The position numbers and the translations under genes were made by a program. Positions 1 to 8,951 of a stretch of DNA of 64,000 nt are shown here, piece by piece. Each line of letters starts with the position of its first letter. Within the stretch, counting starts at the first letter, position 1. The notes beneath the pieces were generated by a model. The model was given only the letters and a program-made list of their open reading frames with translations. It was not told the DNA's origin and searched no databases. This stretch comes from Ruegeria arenilitoris (GTDB lineage: Bacteria; Pseudomonadota; Alphaproteobacteria; Rhodobacterales; Rhodobacteraceae). Location: contig NZ_WPZO01000012.1 in NCBI RefSeq assembly GCF_013031355.1, forward strand, positions 62,001 through 126,000, in the 5' to 3' direction.

Positions 1-1343
1 TTGCCATAGGTGACACGCCCATAGGCCACACCGATCGAGCAATCGCAATGAGTGTCAGAGCCGGATAGGCGCAGCTCGCCCAGTTTTTCGACGATTTCGA
101 TGGCTGATCGCTGGGCATTCCAGCGCGCCGACTCCGAGTTGTCTCCGGCCGGGAATACTGCCAGCACAGCGTCGCCGATGAATTTGAGGACTTCACCGCC
201 GTTTTCATGAACGATGCCGGACACGGTCTCAAAGAACTCGTTCAACAGTTTGATATAGGCGGCGCGGCCGAGCTGTTCTTCCAGACTGGTGGAATTGCGC
301 AGGTCGCAGAACATGATGGCAGCGTCGATCTCATCGCCGTCCCCGCGCCGGATTTCGCCGCCCAGAACGCGCGCGCCGGAGCGTTTGCCTACATAAGTCT
401 CCAGCAGAACCTGCGCATTTTCGCGCTGCATGAAGACCTCGTAAAACCGGGCAATGACCGAGGAGCATTCGAACACCAGCCCTAGGTTTTCGGTGGTGAA
501 CCCGTCCGGGTGATCGCAAGTCAGGGTCAGAACGTTGGTCCGCCCGTCCGAAAACGGCAACGGCATGGCGACGTAATCAGTTGCTCCCTTGGCACGCAAA
601 TCCTCCATGATCGGAAAGCTGTTTTGCGGGTTTTCGTCGTTCAGCCGCTGGCGCACCCCGCCCAGCCCGTTCGACACGTGGCGCAAGGGGCTGTTGATAT
701 AGGCCGGGTGGTCGTGGATTTCGTAGGTGGGCACATTGGTGGAAATCTCGGCCGTGCCCTTTTCCCAGATATAGTGTTTGCCCGCGATCAGCGGATGCAG
801 CGACCAGGCCAGAATGCTGAGCCGCTGGATGGCGATGCCGTGTTCCAGCATCTTCTCGGCCAAGGCTTTGGTAAAGGCTTCGGGGGTCTGGTTCTCGGAC
901 GCGCCGCGCATCAGCCAGTCAATCAAAGGCCCGCTGATATTGCCATCTTCGGGATCGCGCAGATCGTTCTCGCCCAGGTCGATGCGCGTATAGGCTGCGG
1001 GCATGAAGCCGATATGGCCCTGAATGGCAGCGCTTTCGGGCAGGGCGTCCTCATAGGCCCAGACGGAGTTGGCCAGTTGTTGACCATTCAGATTGACATC
1101 GTGATAGGTCGCGGTCCCTTTGAAGGGGCAAAAAGTCTGCAATTCGGTTTCGTCGCTAAGATCGATGCAGACGTCATCCCGCGGGAAATAAATCGTGGCT
1201 GGCAGCCGCGTTTCATACATAACCTTGGCGTTGGTGCTTTCGGCAAGAAGGATGTCGTCGCGGTAGATCGCGACCCGCCCGGTCAGCTGTTCGACCGAGA
1301 TGCCGTAACCTTTGGTCTTTGGGGTGGTATGCACATTCATCAT
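1..1343 (-). CDS. DUF427 domain-class III adenylate/guanylate cyclase fusion, 3' end cut by window edge
   Basis: Read directly from the reverse complement; at least 447 codons are open to the left edge. Residues about 17-105 look like a DUF427 domain (GRVAIYRDDILLAES, then TFCPFKGTATY). A linker of about 200 residues follows, then a class III cyclase domain with the two metal-binding aspartates at D347 (MFCDLRNST) and D391 (FIGDAVLAVF), 44 residues apart as is usual. It should make cyclic nucleotide from NTP. No membrane segment or signal peptide is seen, so it is probably cytoplasmic. The start is one of two tandem ATGs at 1343/1340. DUF427 fused to a cyclase is unusual, and what that domain senses is unknown. 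Cyclic AMP versus GMP cannot be decided here. Confidence 0.85.
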   Translation of the reverse strand, partial: MMNVHTTPKTKGYGISVEQLTGRVAIYRDDILLAESTNAKVMYETRLPATIYFPRDDVCIDLSDETELQTFCPFKGTATYHDVNLNGQQLANSVWAYEDALPESAAIQGHIGFMPAAYTRIDLGENDLRDPEDGNISGPLIDWLMRGASENQTPEAFTKALAEKMLEHGIAIQRLSILAWSLHPLIAGKHYIWEKGTAEISTNVPTYEIHDHPAYINSPLRHVSNGLGGVRQRLNDENPQNSFPIMEDLRAKGATDYVAMPLPFSDGRTNVLTLTCDHPDGFTTENLGLVFECSSVIARFYEVFMQRENAQVLLETYVGKRSGARVLGGEIRRGDGDEIDAAIMFCDLRNSTSLEEQLGRAAYIKLLNEFFETVSGIVHENGGEVLKFIGDAVLAVFPAGDNSESARWNAQRSAIEIVEKLGELRLSGSDTHCDCSIGVAYGRVTYG

Positions 1344-1446
1344 CAGACTCCCTGACGCGAGTCTTTATAGGATGGGGCTTTGACCGTCGCATTCCAAGGG
1401 GTGTAACCGGCATTTTACTGCACGTGTCCTGTGCGGTGCGGCTGGA

Positions 1447-2148
1447 TCAGACCATTTGAATCACGTCTTTTTCGATCGACAGCATATAGCCCTTTTTGGC
1501 GATGTTCTTGACCAACAGCTCGCTGACCATCTGATTGCCAAGGGCATCGCGCAGGCGTTTGATCCGGGTTGCGCCCGCGGCCTCATCACAATCGGCGGCG
1601 TCTTTGCCGGATATCATCGCCTCGATCTGCACGCCCGAAAGAACCTCGTCATCCAGACGGGATTCGGCCAGCACCGACAGGGTTTCCATCGCTGCCGGGG
1701 TCAGTTTGAAATCCATATTGTTGAGGTAGACGGTATTTTCCTCGCGGCTGATCAGCAGAGAGGTCACCTGAATCCCGGTGCGTTCGATCTGGGCCATCCG
1801 GCGGTTCAGCAATACCAACATCACCAGAAACACCAGCGCGGTCACCAGCATCGCGCTGGCGAAGACCAGCAGCACGAAGATCACCATGCGATAGCTGGAC
1901 AGCGTGTCCGCAAACGCGGTGCCCGATTGCGCCAGAATCTCAAGCAGGCGGATTTCCGTCTGCGAGGTCAGGTCGCTTTCGATGAACAGCCGCTCGACCC
2001 GTGCGTTGAAGGCGTTTGCGTCGGGCAGGGTCCAGAACAGGAAGATCGCCGCCGTCACCAGAATCAACACGATCGCCGCGATGCCCGCGCCGACCAGTCT
2101 GACACCGGATCGGCGGGCCTCAGTAACGGAGATAGAATTGTCCGGCAT
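1447..2148 (-). CDS. Membrane-anchored winged-helix (OmpR-type) regulator-like protein
   Basis: 233 residues. There are two hydrophobic segments at about 18-41 and 88-114 with a short periplasmic stretch of about 45 residues between them. A cytoplasmic C-terminal domain (about 147-228) reads like an OmpR/PhoB-type winged helix: FKLTPAAMETLSVLAE, then ATRIKRLRDALG, then VKNIAKKGYMLSI. This would be a one-component membrane regulator with the DNA-binding domain at the C terminus, the reverse of the ToxR/CadC order. Its start overlaps the end of the upstream secreted-protein gene by 29 bp, so the two are probably co-transcribed and possibly partners. The DNA-binding role is inferred from fold-like sequence only. 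Confidence 0.6.
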   Translation of the reverse strand: MPDNSISVTEARRSGVRLVGAGIAAIVLILVTAAIFLFWTLPDANAFNARVERLFIESDLTSQTEIRLLEILAQSGTAFADTLSSYRMVIFVLLVFASAMLVTALVFLVMLVLLNRRMAQIERTGIQVTSLLISREENTVYLNNMDFKLTPAAMETLSVLAESRLDDEVLSGVQIEAMISGKDAADCDEAAGATRIKRLRDALGNQMVSELLVKNIAKKGYMLSIEKDVIQMV

Positions 2149-2407
2149 TGGCCTTCCTTTTCTCCAACCCTTCCGGTCCGAACACGGACATGACGTTCAG
2201 CAGGGTCCAGCCCGCGCCCTTGAGGCGCTGGGCGACTTCACGTTTTGCCTGCCCCTTGTCGCAGGCCGATACCTGCATCACGCCATAGTGCAGACGTAGC
2301 GGATTGTCCTGTTTGGCCTTGTAATCCGCATAGCAATCGGCCGCCGCAGCGGCAGAGCCAAGCGATATCAGGGCCAGCAGGGCCAGAGAAGAGAGGATCT
2401 GTTTCAT
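2120..2407 (-). CDS. Small secreted protein of unknown function
   Basis: 95 residues starting at MKQILSSLALLAL. A signal peptide is clear (hydrophobic 3-20, cleavage probably after AAAA before DCYADYK). The mature part of about 72 residues has two cysteines (DCYADYKA, VSACDKG) that could form one disulfide in the periplasm. It overlaps the downstream membrane winged-helix gene by 29 bp and may supply that protein's periplasmic ligand or partner, which is inference from context only. An in-frame ATG six codons upstream (2425) is possible, but the chosen start places the basic residue and hydrophobic core correctly. I do not recognise a named family. Confidence 0.6.
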   Translation of the reverse strand: MKQILSSLALLALISLGSAAAAADCYADYKAKQDNPLRLHYGVMQVSACDKGQAKREVAQRLKGAGWTLLNVMSVFGPEGLEKRKANAGQFYLRY

Positions 2408-2540
2408 AGGCCGCATCCTGCGCACGGGTTGGCGCGATATTCAATAACCCAAGGGGTTTGGCGGGGCTGATATCAGATAACACGGGGGCGTTATTGCTTG
2501 TCTGGGTAGGGAACTCCCAGTGTCAGGGCATCGAGCACAC

Positions 2541-2556
2541 GGCCCGCGAACGGGCC
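2541..2556 (+). other. Small leader hairpin upstream of the secreted-protein gene
   Basis: GGCCCG-CGAA-CGGGCC, a perfect 6-bp stem with a CGAA loop, lies 27 bp before the ATG at 2584. It has no T tract, so it is not a terminator. It may stabilise the leader, but its function is unknown. Confidence 0.3.
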
Positions 2557-2583
2557 ACCTGAGACTTCTGAAGGACAAGCATC

Positions 2584-3072
2584 ATGCATAAGAAATTCAT
2601 CGCCCTGATCGTGGCCTCTGCGGTCGCCATCACCGGAATTTCGGCGTCGCAGGCGCGGGCGGCCGATGTCGAAGATATCCTTGGTGGATTGGCAGCTATC
2701 GCGCTGCTTGGCGTTGCGGTGAAGCATCTCAACGATGAAAACAAGAAGAACACCGTTACGAATAACTACAATCATGTTTATAAGGCGCCCCAGGACCACG
2801 TGTACACAAAGCCAAAGCGCAGGCCGCATGACGTCCGCCCGCTGCCGAAACGGGTTGCGCGCTATAGCCTGCCACAACGATGCTTGCGCACCTTCCATGG
2901 GTTCTCGCCCGATCAACCGCTGTTGGGCAAGAACTGCCTGAGCAAGCATTACAAATACAGCAATAGCCTGCCGGACCAGTGCAAGGTCAGGTACTGGAAT
3001 GGCAAAAAGGTCAAGCGGGCATACCACCCTGGCTGTTTGCGCCAGAACGGATACCGGGTGAGTTACAAGTAA
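2584..3072 (+). CDS. Secreted cysteine-containing hypothetical protein
   Basis: 162 residues. A typical signal peptide (MHKKFIALIVASAVA...) ends at ARA-A near residue 27. A short Ala/Leu/Gly-rich helix follows, then a basic linker rich in Lys, Arg and Pro (about 65-95). The last 70 residues contain four cysteines (QRCLRTF, KNCLSKH, DQCKVRY, PGCLRQ) that probably form two disulfides in the periplasm or outside the cell. No catalytic motif is visible. The leader carries a small hairpin, and a terminator follows at 3114, so it seems to be a single-gene transcript. Function unknown. Confidence 0.65.
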   Translation: MHKKFIALIVASAVAITGISASQARAADVEDILGGLAAIALLGVAVKHLNDENKKNTVTNNYNHVYKAPQDHVYTKPKRRPHDVRPLPKRVARYSLPQRCLRTFHGFSPDQPLLGKNCLSKHYKYSNSLPDQCKVRYWNGKKVKRAYHPGCLRQNGYRVSYK

Positions 3073-3113
3073 CAGTTTTCGAGCAGGAGCGGCGCCACAG
3101 AAGTGCCGTGCGG

Positions 3114-3145
3114 GAGAGGGTGGCGCAAGCTGCCCTCTCTTTTTT
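3114..3145 (+). terminator. Rho-independent terminator after the secreted-protein gene
   Basis: GAGAGGG ... CCCTCTC stem (7 bp, extendable inward through G-U pairs) followed by TTTTTT. It sits 41 bp after the stop at 3072 and before rnhB. Confidence 0.75.
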
Positions 3146-3181
3146 CTTGCGGTGGGTGGTGAAACGCGGTTTTCCGGGGGT

Positions 3182-3799
3182 ATGACGACACCGGATTATG
3201 AATTTGAGAATGCTGCCGCGGTGCAAGGCTATCTGCGGATCGCGGGCGTGGATGAGGTTGGGCGCGGGCCGCTGGCCGGGCCGGTTGTGGCTGCGGCCGT
3301 GATCCTGAACCCCGAGGATATTCCCGAAGGGTTGAATGATTCCAAAAAGCTGACCGCCAAACGCCGCGCCGCGCTTGAGACCGCCATACGTGACCGGGCC
3401 GAGGTCGCACTGGCCGAAGCCACAGTGGCCGAGATCGACGAACACAACATCTTGCGTGCTTCGCATCTGGCGATGGAACGCGCGGTGGCGGCGCTGGACC
3501 CACCGCCCGACTATCTGCTGATCGACGGAAACATGATTCCGCGTGGATTAACGATCCCGTCGCAGGCCGTAGTCAAGGGCGACGCGCATTCGGTGTCGAT
3601 TGCGGCGGCTTCGATCATTGCCAAAAACTGGCGCGATCGACTGATGGTGGATTTGGCGCAACAGCATCCCGGCTATGGCTGGGAGACAAACGCGGGTTAT
3701 CCGTCGAAACAACACCGCGAAGCGCTGCAAAATCTTGGTGTGACCCCACACCATAGACGTTCGTTTAAGCCGGTACACAATATCTTGTATCAAGAGTAA
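3182..3799 (+). CDS. rnhB: Ribonuclease HII
   Basis: 205 residues, normal for RNase HII. It cleaves the RNA strand of RNA-DNA hybrids and single ribonucleotides misincorporated in DNA. The family signature GVDEVGRGPLAGP near residue 22 supplies the catalytic D24-E25. NDSKKLT and the LLIDGN stretch supply further conserved acidic residues, and KGDAHSVSIAAASIIAK is the characteristic central motif. I prefer the ATG at 3182 (MTTPDYEF) over an in-frame start 10 codons upstream because the family begins close to this point; the Shine-Dalgarno is poor for either. It lies directly upstream of ccrM, an order common in alphaproteobacteria. Confidence 0.93.
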   Translation: MTTPDYEFENAAAVQGYLRIAGVDEVGRGPLAGPVVAAAVILNPEDIPEGLNDSKKLTAKRRAALETAIRDRAEVALAEATVAEIDEHNILRASHLAMERAVAALDPPPDYLLIDGNMIPRGLTIPSQAVVKGDAHSVSIAAASIIAKNWRDRLMVDLAQQHPGYGWETNAGYPSKQHREALQNLGVTPHHRRSFKPVHNILYQE

Positions 3800-3812
3800 A
3801 TCGTAAGTTGCT

Positions 3813-3856
3813 GATTCAAAAAAGAAATTGACGGCGAATCGTCTTTGACTCATCCT
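3813..3856 (+). promoter_or_regulatory. ccrM promoter with three GANTC methylation sites
   Basis: A -35-like TTGACG (3828-3833) and a weak -10-like CATCCT (3851-3856) are separated by 17 bp. Three GANTC sites lie within 39 bp: GATTC 3813-3817, GAATC 3836-3840 and GACTC 3847-3851. Two fall inside or at the edge of the core promoter. GANTC is the target of the methylase encoded just downstream, so methylation-state control of its own promoter is likely, as known for Caulobacter ccrM. Promoter boxes are inferred; the GANTC sites are seen directly. Confidence 0.6.
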
Positions 3857-3897
3857 AGTCTCAACCAAATGAGCGCAAAAGCGCCGTGGATACTTGA

Positions 3898-5007
<1,110 letters not shown>

Positions 5008-5058
5008 TTTCACCAATACCGCCGGTGCCTGTGGCCTGACACAAGGCACTAAGCCTTG

Positions 5059-5087
5059 CCCCGCCGATCTCGGCGGGGTCTTTTGTT
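5059..5087 (+). terminator. Rho-independent terminator after ccrM
   Basis: CCCCGCCG-ATCT-CGGCGGGG, a perfect 8-bp stem with 4-nt loop, followed by TCTTTTGTTTT. It lies 51 bp beyond the ccrM stop. Confidence 0.85.
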
Positions 5088-5151
5088 TTCCGAATGTCTG
5101 GTCTCAAACCGCACCTTCTGTATCCTGCGGCACAGTGTAGGAGCCTTTGCG

Positions 5152-6540
5152 ATGTCGGATACCACAGCCAGCCTATCCCGCCTTGACCGGTTTTCGGTGA
5201 CGCGCCCGGACAATTTCGATTTGGACAACAAATACACCGAGGCCGCGCTGGAACGGCACAAGCGCGAAGGGCTGGAGCTTGCCGTGCGCGCCCGGTGGAT
5301 CGCGATGGGCCTGACGGCGGTTCTGCTGGTTTTCCTCAACCCGCAATGGGAGGTGATGTGGTATCACTTCATCCTGTTGCTGATCTGCGCAAATGGCTGG
5401 CTGATCCGGCGGGCCGGGCGTGTGGGACAATCGCGAACCGAGCTTTTGCTGATATTTGTGGATTTGCTGATCATGACGTTGGGCATGATCGTGCCCAACC
5501 CGTTCAGCGATGATGTGCGGCCGCTGGCCATGCAGTACAGGTTCGACAACTTCCAGTATTTCTTCATCATTCTGGCAGCAGGCACGCTGGCCTATTCCTG
5601 GCGGACTGTTATTGCGATCGGATCGTGGACCGTGATGATGTGGACAGCGGGCTGGGTGATCGCCTGGTGGGTAGCAACGCCGATCCCCGGTATCAGCGAA
5701 AGGGTGGCAGAAGCTTTGGTGGGCTATCCGGATGTCGCAGAATGGCTGAACCCAAACAGCTTTATGCCTGAGCTGCGCATTCAGCAGGTCATTGTTTTCA
5801 TGATGGTTGCCGTGACGCTTGGCATTTCAATGCGCCGGCTCAACCACTTGTTGATGACCAATGCCGGGTTGGAGAGGGAGCGAGCGAACCTGTCACGGTA
5901 TTTTTCACCCAACGTAGTGGACGAACTGAGCCAGAACGACGAGCCGCTCAAACAGGTGCGCAAAGAGAACATCGCGGTTCTGTTCATCGATATCGTGGGG
6001 TTCACCAAATATGCCGCCGGGCGTGACCCTTATGAGGTAATTGAGGTTCTGCGCGGGTTTCATGCCCGGATGGAGGCCGAGGTGTTTCGGCATCACGGCA
6101 CGCTGGACAAGTATTTGGGTGACGGGCTGATGGCGACATTCGGGACGCCGGTGCCAACGCCTCTGGATGCCAGCAACGCGGTGGCCTGTGCGCGGGCAAT
6201 GGTCGCGGTGATCGACCGCTGGAACATTGAGCGCCGCCGGGCGGGCGAGCCCGAAATTCATGTCGGAATCGGGGTTCATTTTGGCGCAGTGGTTCTGGGC
6301 GATATTGGCGCCAACCGGCTGGAATTTGCGGTGATCGGAGATGCGGTGAACGTGGCCGCCAAGCTGGAGGCGCTGACCCGGGCGTTTCAGGCCAAGGTGA
6401 TCATCAGCGATGCGGTGCGGGGTCAATTGCAGGAAGAGGGTCACAACGCATCTGAGCTGATGGATGGATTCGAGAAACACGAGAACCATGCGGTCCGGGG
6501 GGTGGAGGCCCCGATGGATGTGTGGGTAATGACGGGGTAG
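5152..6540 (+). CDS. Membrane-bound adenylate/guanylate cyclase
   Basis: 462 residues. About six hydrophobic segments between residues 45 and 235 form a membrane-embedded N-terminal sensor. The C-terminal class III catalytic domain carries metal-binding D280 (VLFIDIVGFT) and D324 (KYLGDGLMATF), 44 residues apart, and the later FAVIGDAVNVAAKLEAL motif expected of this class. It should make cyclic nucleotide in response to a membrane or periplasmic signal. Start ATG 5152 (MSDTTASL) follows TAGGAG; an upstream in-frame ATG at 5056 lies inside the ccrM terminator and is rejected. This is the second class III cyclase within 7 kb. Nucleotide specificity is not determined. Confidence 0.88.
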   Translation: MSDTTASLSRLDRFSVTRPDNFDLDNKYTEAALERHKREGLELAVRARWIAMGLTAVLLVFLNPQWEVMWYHFILLLICANGWLIRRAGRVGQSRTELLLIFVDLLIMTLGMIVPNPFSDDVRPLAMQYRFDNFQYFFIILAAGTLAYSWRTVIAIGSWTVMMWTAGWVIAWWVATPIPGISERVAEALVGYPDVAEWLNPNSFMPELRIQQVIVFMMVAVTLGISMRRLNHLLMTNAGLERERANLSRYFSPNVVDELSQNDEPLKQVRKENIAVLFIDIVGFTKYAAGRDPYEVIEVLRGFHARMEAEVFRHHGTLDKYLGDGLMATFGTPVPTPLDASNAVACARAMVAVIDRWNIERRRAGEPEIHVGIGVHFGAVVLGDIGANRLEFAVIGDAVNVAAKLEALTRAFQAKVIISDAVRGQLQEEGHNASELMDGFEKHENHAVRGVEAPMDVWVMTG

Positions 6541-6554
6541 GCGCTCCCGCCGAT

Positions 6555-6593
6555 CTGCCCAGCATCAGAGATGCAATGCGGATCGTTGGGCAG
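6555..6593. terminator. Compound hairpin between convergent cyclase and alkB genes
   Basis: CTGCCCA (6555-6561) pairs perfectly with TGGGCAG (6587-6593) and encloses a smaller GCATC-AGA-GATGC hairpin (6562-6574). It sits between two convergent gene ends. There is no T tract, so it may only be a transcript-end structure. Confidence 0.4.
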
Positions 6594-6618
6594 GGCAGCG
6601 CGCTGGCGCGCGCTGCGG

Positions 6619-7755
6619 TCAAGTGCGTGGCAAAGGGTTTTGCGACTTGTTGTAGGGCGCCCAGTCCGTGACCTCGGGGTAGTACTGGCGGCGCCAGGCG
6701 CGAACGCGGGGGTTCATGACCCGGCGCCAAAGGGGCGGGATCATGGCGGCGACCGTCATCACCGGATAGCCATAGGGCAGTTGCGGGGCGGTGTCTTCGG
6801 AGTGGTGCTGCAGCAGCGGAAAACGACGGTTGGGTTTGTAGTGGTGGTCCGAATGGCGCTGCAGGTTGATCAGCAGCCAGTTCGATGCCTTCTGCGAGGC
6901 GTTCCACGAATGGCGTGGCAGGACGTGTTCGTATTTCCCCTCGCCCAGGTGTTTTCGGGTCAGGCCGTAATGTTCGACGTAGTTGACCAGTTCCAGTTGC
7001 CAGATGGCAGTGCTTGCCTGGATCAGGAACAGGGCGAGTCCGGATAGACCTCCGATCGCGAAGGCCATCGCCAGCATCGTGGCTTGCAGGCCCCAATATC
7101 GCCAGAACGGGTTGGACCGGTCGGTCCAGCGGCGATCCTTGCGGGCCAGTTTTTCACGTTCGGCCCGGAAGGCAGAAACAAGGCTCTGCTTCAGGACGCG
7201 CGGGTAGAAGCGGTGGAAGCCCTCGTTGTAGCGCGCCGTGACTGGGTCGCGCGGGGTGCCGACATAGCGGTGATGGACCAGCAGGTGCTCGGACCGGAAG
7301 TGCGAATACAGCACCATCGCCAGAAGGATATCGCCCAGCCAACGCTCGAACCGGCCTTTTTGGTGCATCAACTCGTGGCTGTAGTTGATGCCGATGGTGC
7401 CAGAGATAACGCCCATGCCGAAGAACAAGCCGACTTTGGCTGCTGTCGACAGATGGTCGGTATGGGTGGCGTACCAGATCAACCCGTAGAGGGTTAGGAA
7501 CTGTACCGGAACCCAAGCCTTGGTCAGCAGGATATACCAGCGCAGCCCGGTGTCTGGCGTATCTGGGTCGGCGTTGTTCAGCTCCAGTCCGGTGAACCGG
7601 TCCAGCACGGCAAAGGCCCACCAAGTCGACATCGGGACAAGCAGCACCCACCAGCCACCGGCCATCGCCGTTGTCCAGATCACCGGGATCAGCAGGAATG
7701 AGATCCAGAAGGGCAGTGCCGATTGCCAGCGGGACAGGGACTGGGGTGCGGTCAT
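6619..7755 (-). CDS. alkB: Alkane 1-monooxygenase (AlkB-type membrane di-iron hydroxylase)
   Basis: 378 residues with several transmembrane helices and the eight-histidine di-iron signature of AlkB: HELMH (H127, H131), EHLLVHH (H157, H161, H162), NYVEHYG (H262) and LQRHSDHH (H301, H304, H305). It hydroxylates terminal carbons of medium-chain alkanes in the inner membrane and needs rubredoxin and rubredoxin reductase, neither of which is in this window. Start ATG 7755 (MTAPQSL); longer in-frame starts run into mutY. It lies 59 bp downstream of mutY on the same strand, so it may be read from that promoter. The NYVEHYGL spacing favours AlkB over fatty-acid desaturase or xylene hydroxylase. Confidence 0.9.
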   Translation of the reverse strand: MTAPQSLSRWQSALPFWISFLLIPVIWTTAMAGGWWVLLVPMSTWWAFAVLDRFTGLELNNADPDTPDTGLRWYILLTKAWVPVQFLTLYGLIWYATHTDHLSTAAKVGLFFGMGVISGTIGINYSHELMHQKGRFERWLGDILLAMVLYSHFRSEHLLVHHRYVGTPRDPVTARYNEGFHRFYPRVLKQSLVSAFRAEREKLARKDRRWTDRSNPFWRYWGLQATMLAMAFAIGGLSGLALFLIQASTAIWQLELVNYVEHYGLTRKHLGEGKYEHVLPRHSWNASQKASNWLLINLQRHSDHHYKPNRRFPLLQHHSEDTAPQLPYGYPVMTVAAMIPPLWRRVMNPRVRAWRRQYYPEVTDWAPYNKSQNPLPRT

Positions 7756-7814
7756 GGGAGGGCTCCGAACGATTGCGCATAGACTAGTCACAGTCCATTG
7801 GCGTGCACAACGGA

Positions 7815-8870
7815 CTATCGGTCGCGCCAGAGGTCGTGCGCCTTGCGCATCACCGTGGGCAGGTCGCCGGGCCGGAAGGCATGTTTTTCCAGTACAATCA
7901 GACCTTCGGGCACGCTTTCGGCAGGCAGCGAGGCGGTCCAGATGCGCAGGATCAGGTGGAAATGTGTGAATGTGTGTCGCACCTCTCCGGCCAGCATTTG
8001 CCAATCCGCCTCGAACGGGGGCGAGGCATTTGGCGCATCGGACCAATCCGAGCCCGGCCAGCCCAGCATCCCGCCCAGCAACCCCTTGTCGGGACGGCGT
8101 TCCAGCAGCAGAGCGCCGGAGTCACTTTGGGCGATATAGACGTGGCCGTATCGCGTGGGTTTGGGCTTTTTCGGTGCCTTGCGTGGCAGGTCGGGCTGCG
8201 TTCCGGCTGCGCGGGCCTGACAGGGATCGCGGACGGGGCAGATACCGCAGGCCGGAGATTTAGGTGTGCAAATCGTGGCGCCCAGATCCATCACCGCCTG
8301 CGCATAATCTCCGGGCCGCGTGACAGGCGTCAGCGCAGCGGCCTTGTCCTTGAGCAGAGGTTTTGAACCGGGCAGCGGATCTTGAATGTCATAAAGGCGG
8401 GCCATGACCCGTTCGACATTGCCGTCCAGCACCGTCTCGGGGCGGTCGAATGCGATCGCCGAAATGGCGGCGGCGGTATAGGGGCCGATGCCGGGCAGTT
8501 TCAGTAGGGCGTCGTAGGTGTTGGGGAACGTGCCGCCATGCTCATCAGTCACCGCCCGCGCGCATTTCAGAAGGTTGCGGGCGCGGGCGTAATAGCCCAG
8601 CCCGGCCCATTCGCCCATGACCTGATCATCCGGGGCGGCGGCCAGAGCCTGTACCGTTGGCCAGCGCGCGGTGAATCGGGTGAAATAGTCGCGCACCGCA
8701 GCCACAGTGGTCTGCTGCAGCATCACCTCGGACAGCCAGACGCGATAGGGATCGGGCATCACCCCTGCGGCCCGATCCGCAGGCCCGACACGCCAGGGCA
8801 TTTCTCGGGCGTGGCGGTTGTACCAGTCTAGCAGAACACCGCTCAGGCCTTGTTGAATAGAGTCACGCAA
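7815..8870 (-). CDS. mutY: A/G-specific adenine glycosylase
   Basis: 351 residues. It removes adenine mispaired with 8-oxoguanine. The catalytic Glu is E48 in SEVMLQQT, the helix-hairpin-helix is LPGIGPYTAAAI near 125-136, and the catalytic Asp is D149 in VLDGNVERV. The 4Fe-4S cysteines are C201, C208, C211 and C217. The C-terminal NUDIX-like domain (about 235-345) recognises 8-oxoG. Divergent from the dciA-like gene, with 81 bp between the starts; alkB follows on the same strand. Confidence 0.95.
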   Translation of the reverse strand: MRDSIQQGLSGVLLDWYNRHAREMPWRVGPADRAAGVMPDPYRVWLSEVMLQQTTVAAVRDYFTRFTARWPTVQALAAAPDDQVMGEWAGLGYYARARNLLKCARAVTDEHGGTFPNTYDALLKLPGIGPYTAAAISAIAFDRPETVLDGNVERVMARLYDIQDPLPGSKPLLKDKAAALTPVTRPGDYAQAVMDLGATICTPKSPACGICPVRDPCQARAAGTQPDLPRKAPKKPKPTRYGHVYIAQSDSGALLLERRPDKGLLGGMLGWPGSDWSDAPNASPPFEADWQMLAGEVRHTFTHFHLILRIWTASLPAESVPEGLIVLEKHAFRPGDLPTVMRKAHDLWRDR

Positions 8871-8951
8871 GTTTTATCTATCTCCCTGTCGGGTTTCGCT
8901 GGCGCCCGGTGTCACGCCCTTTACAATAGCGGCGCAGGAGTTGGAAACCAG

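Noticed and set aside
510..1355. Open frame of 281 codons on the plus strand
   Set aside because: Antisense to the DUF427-cyclase gene, whose own frame shows clear motifs.
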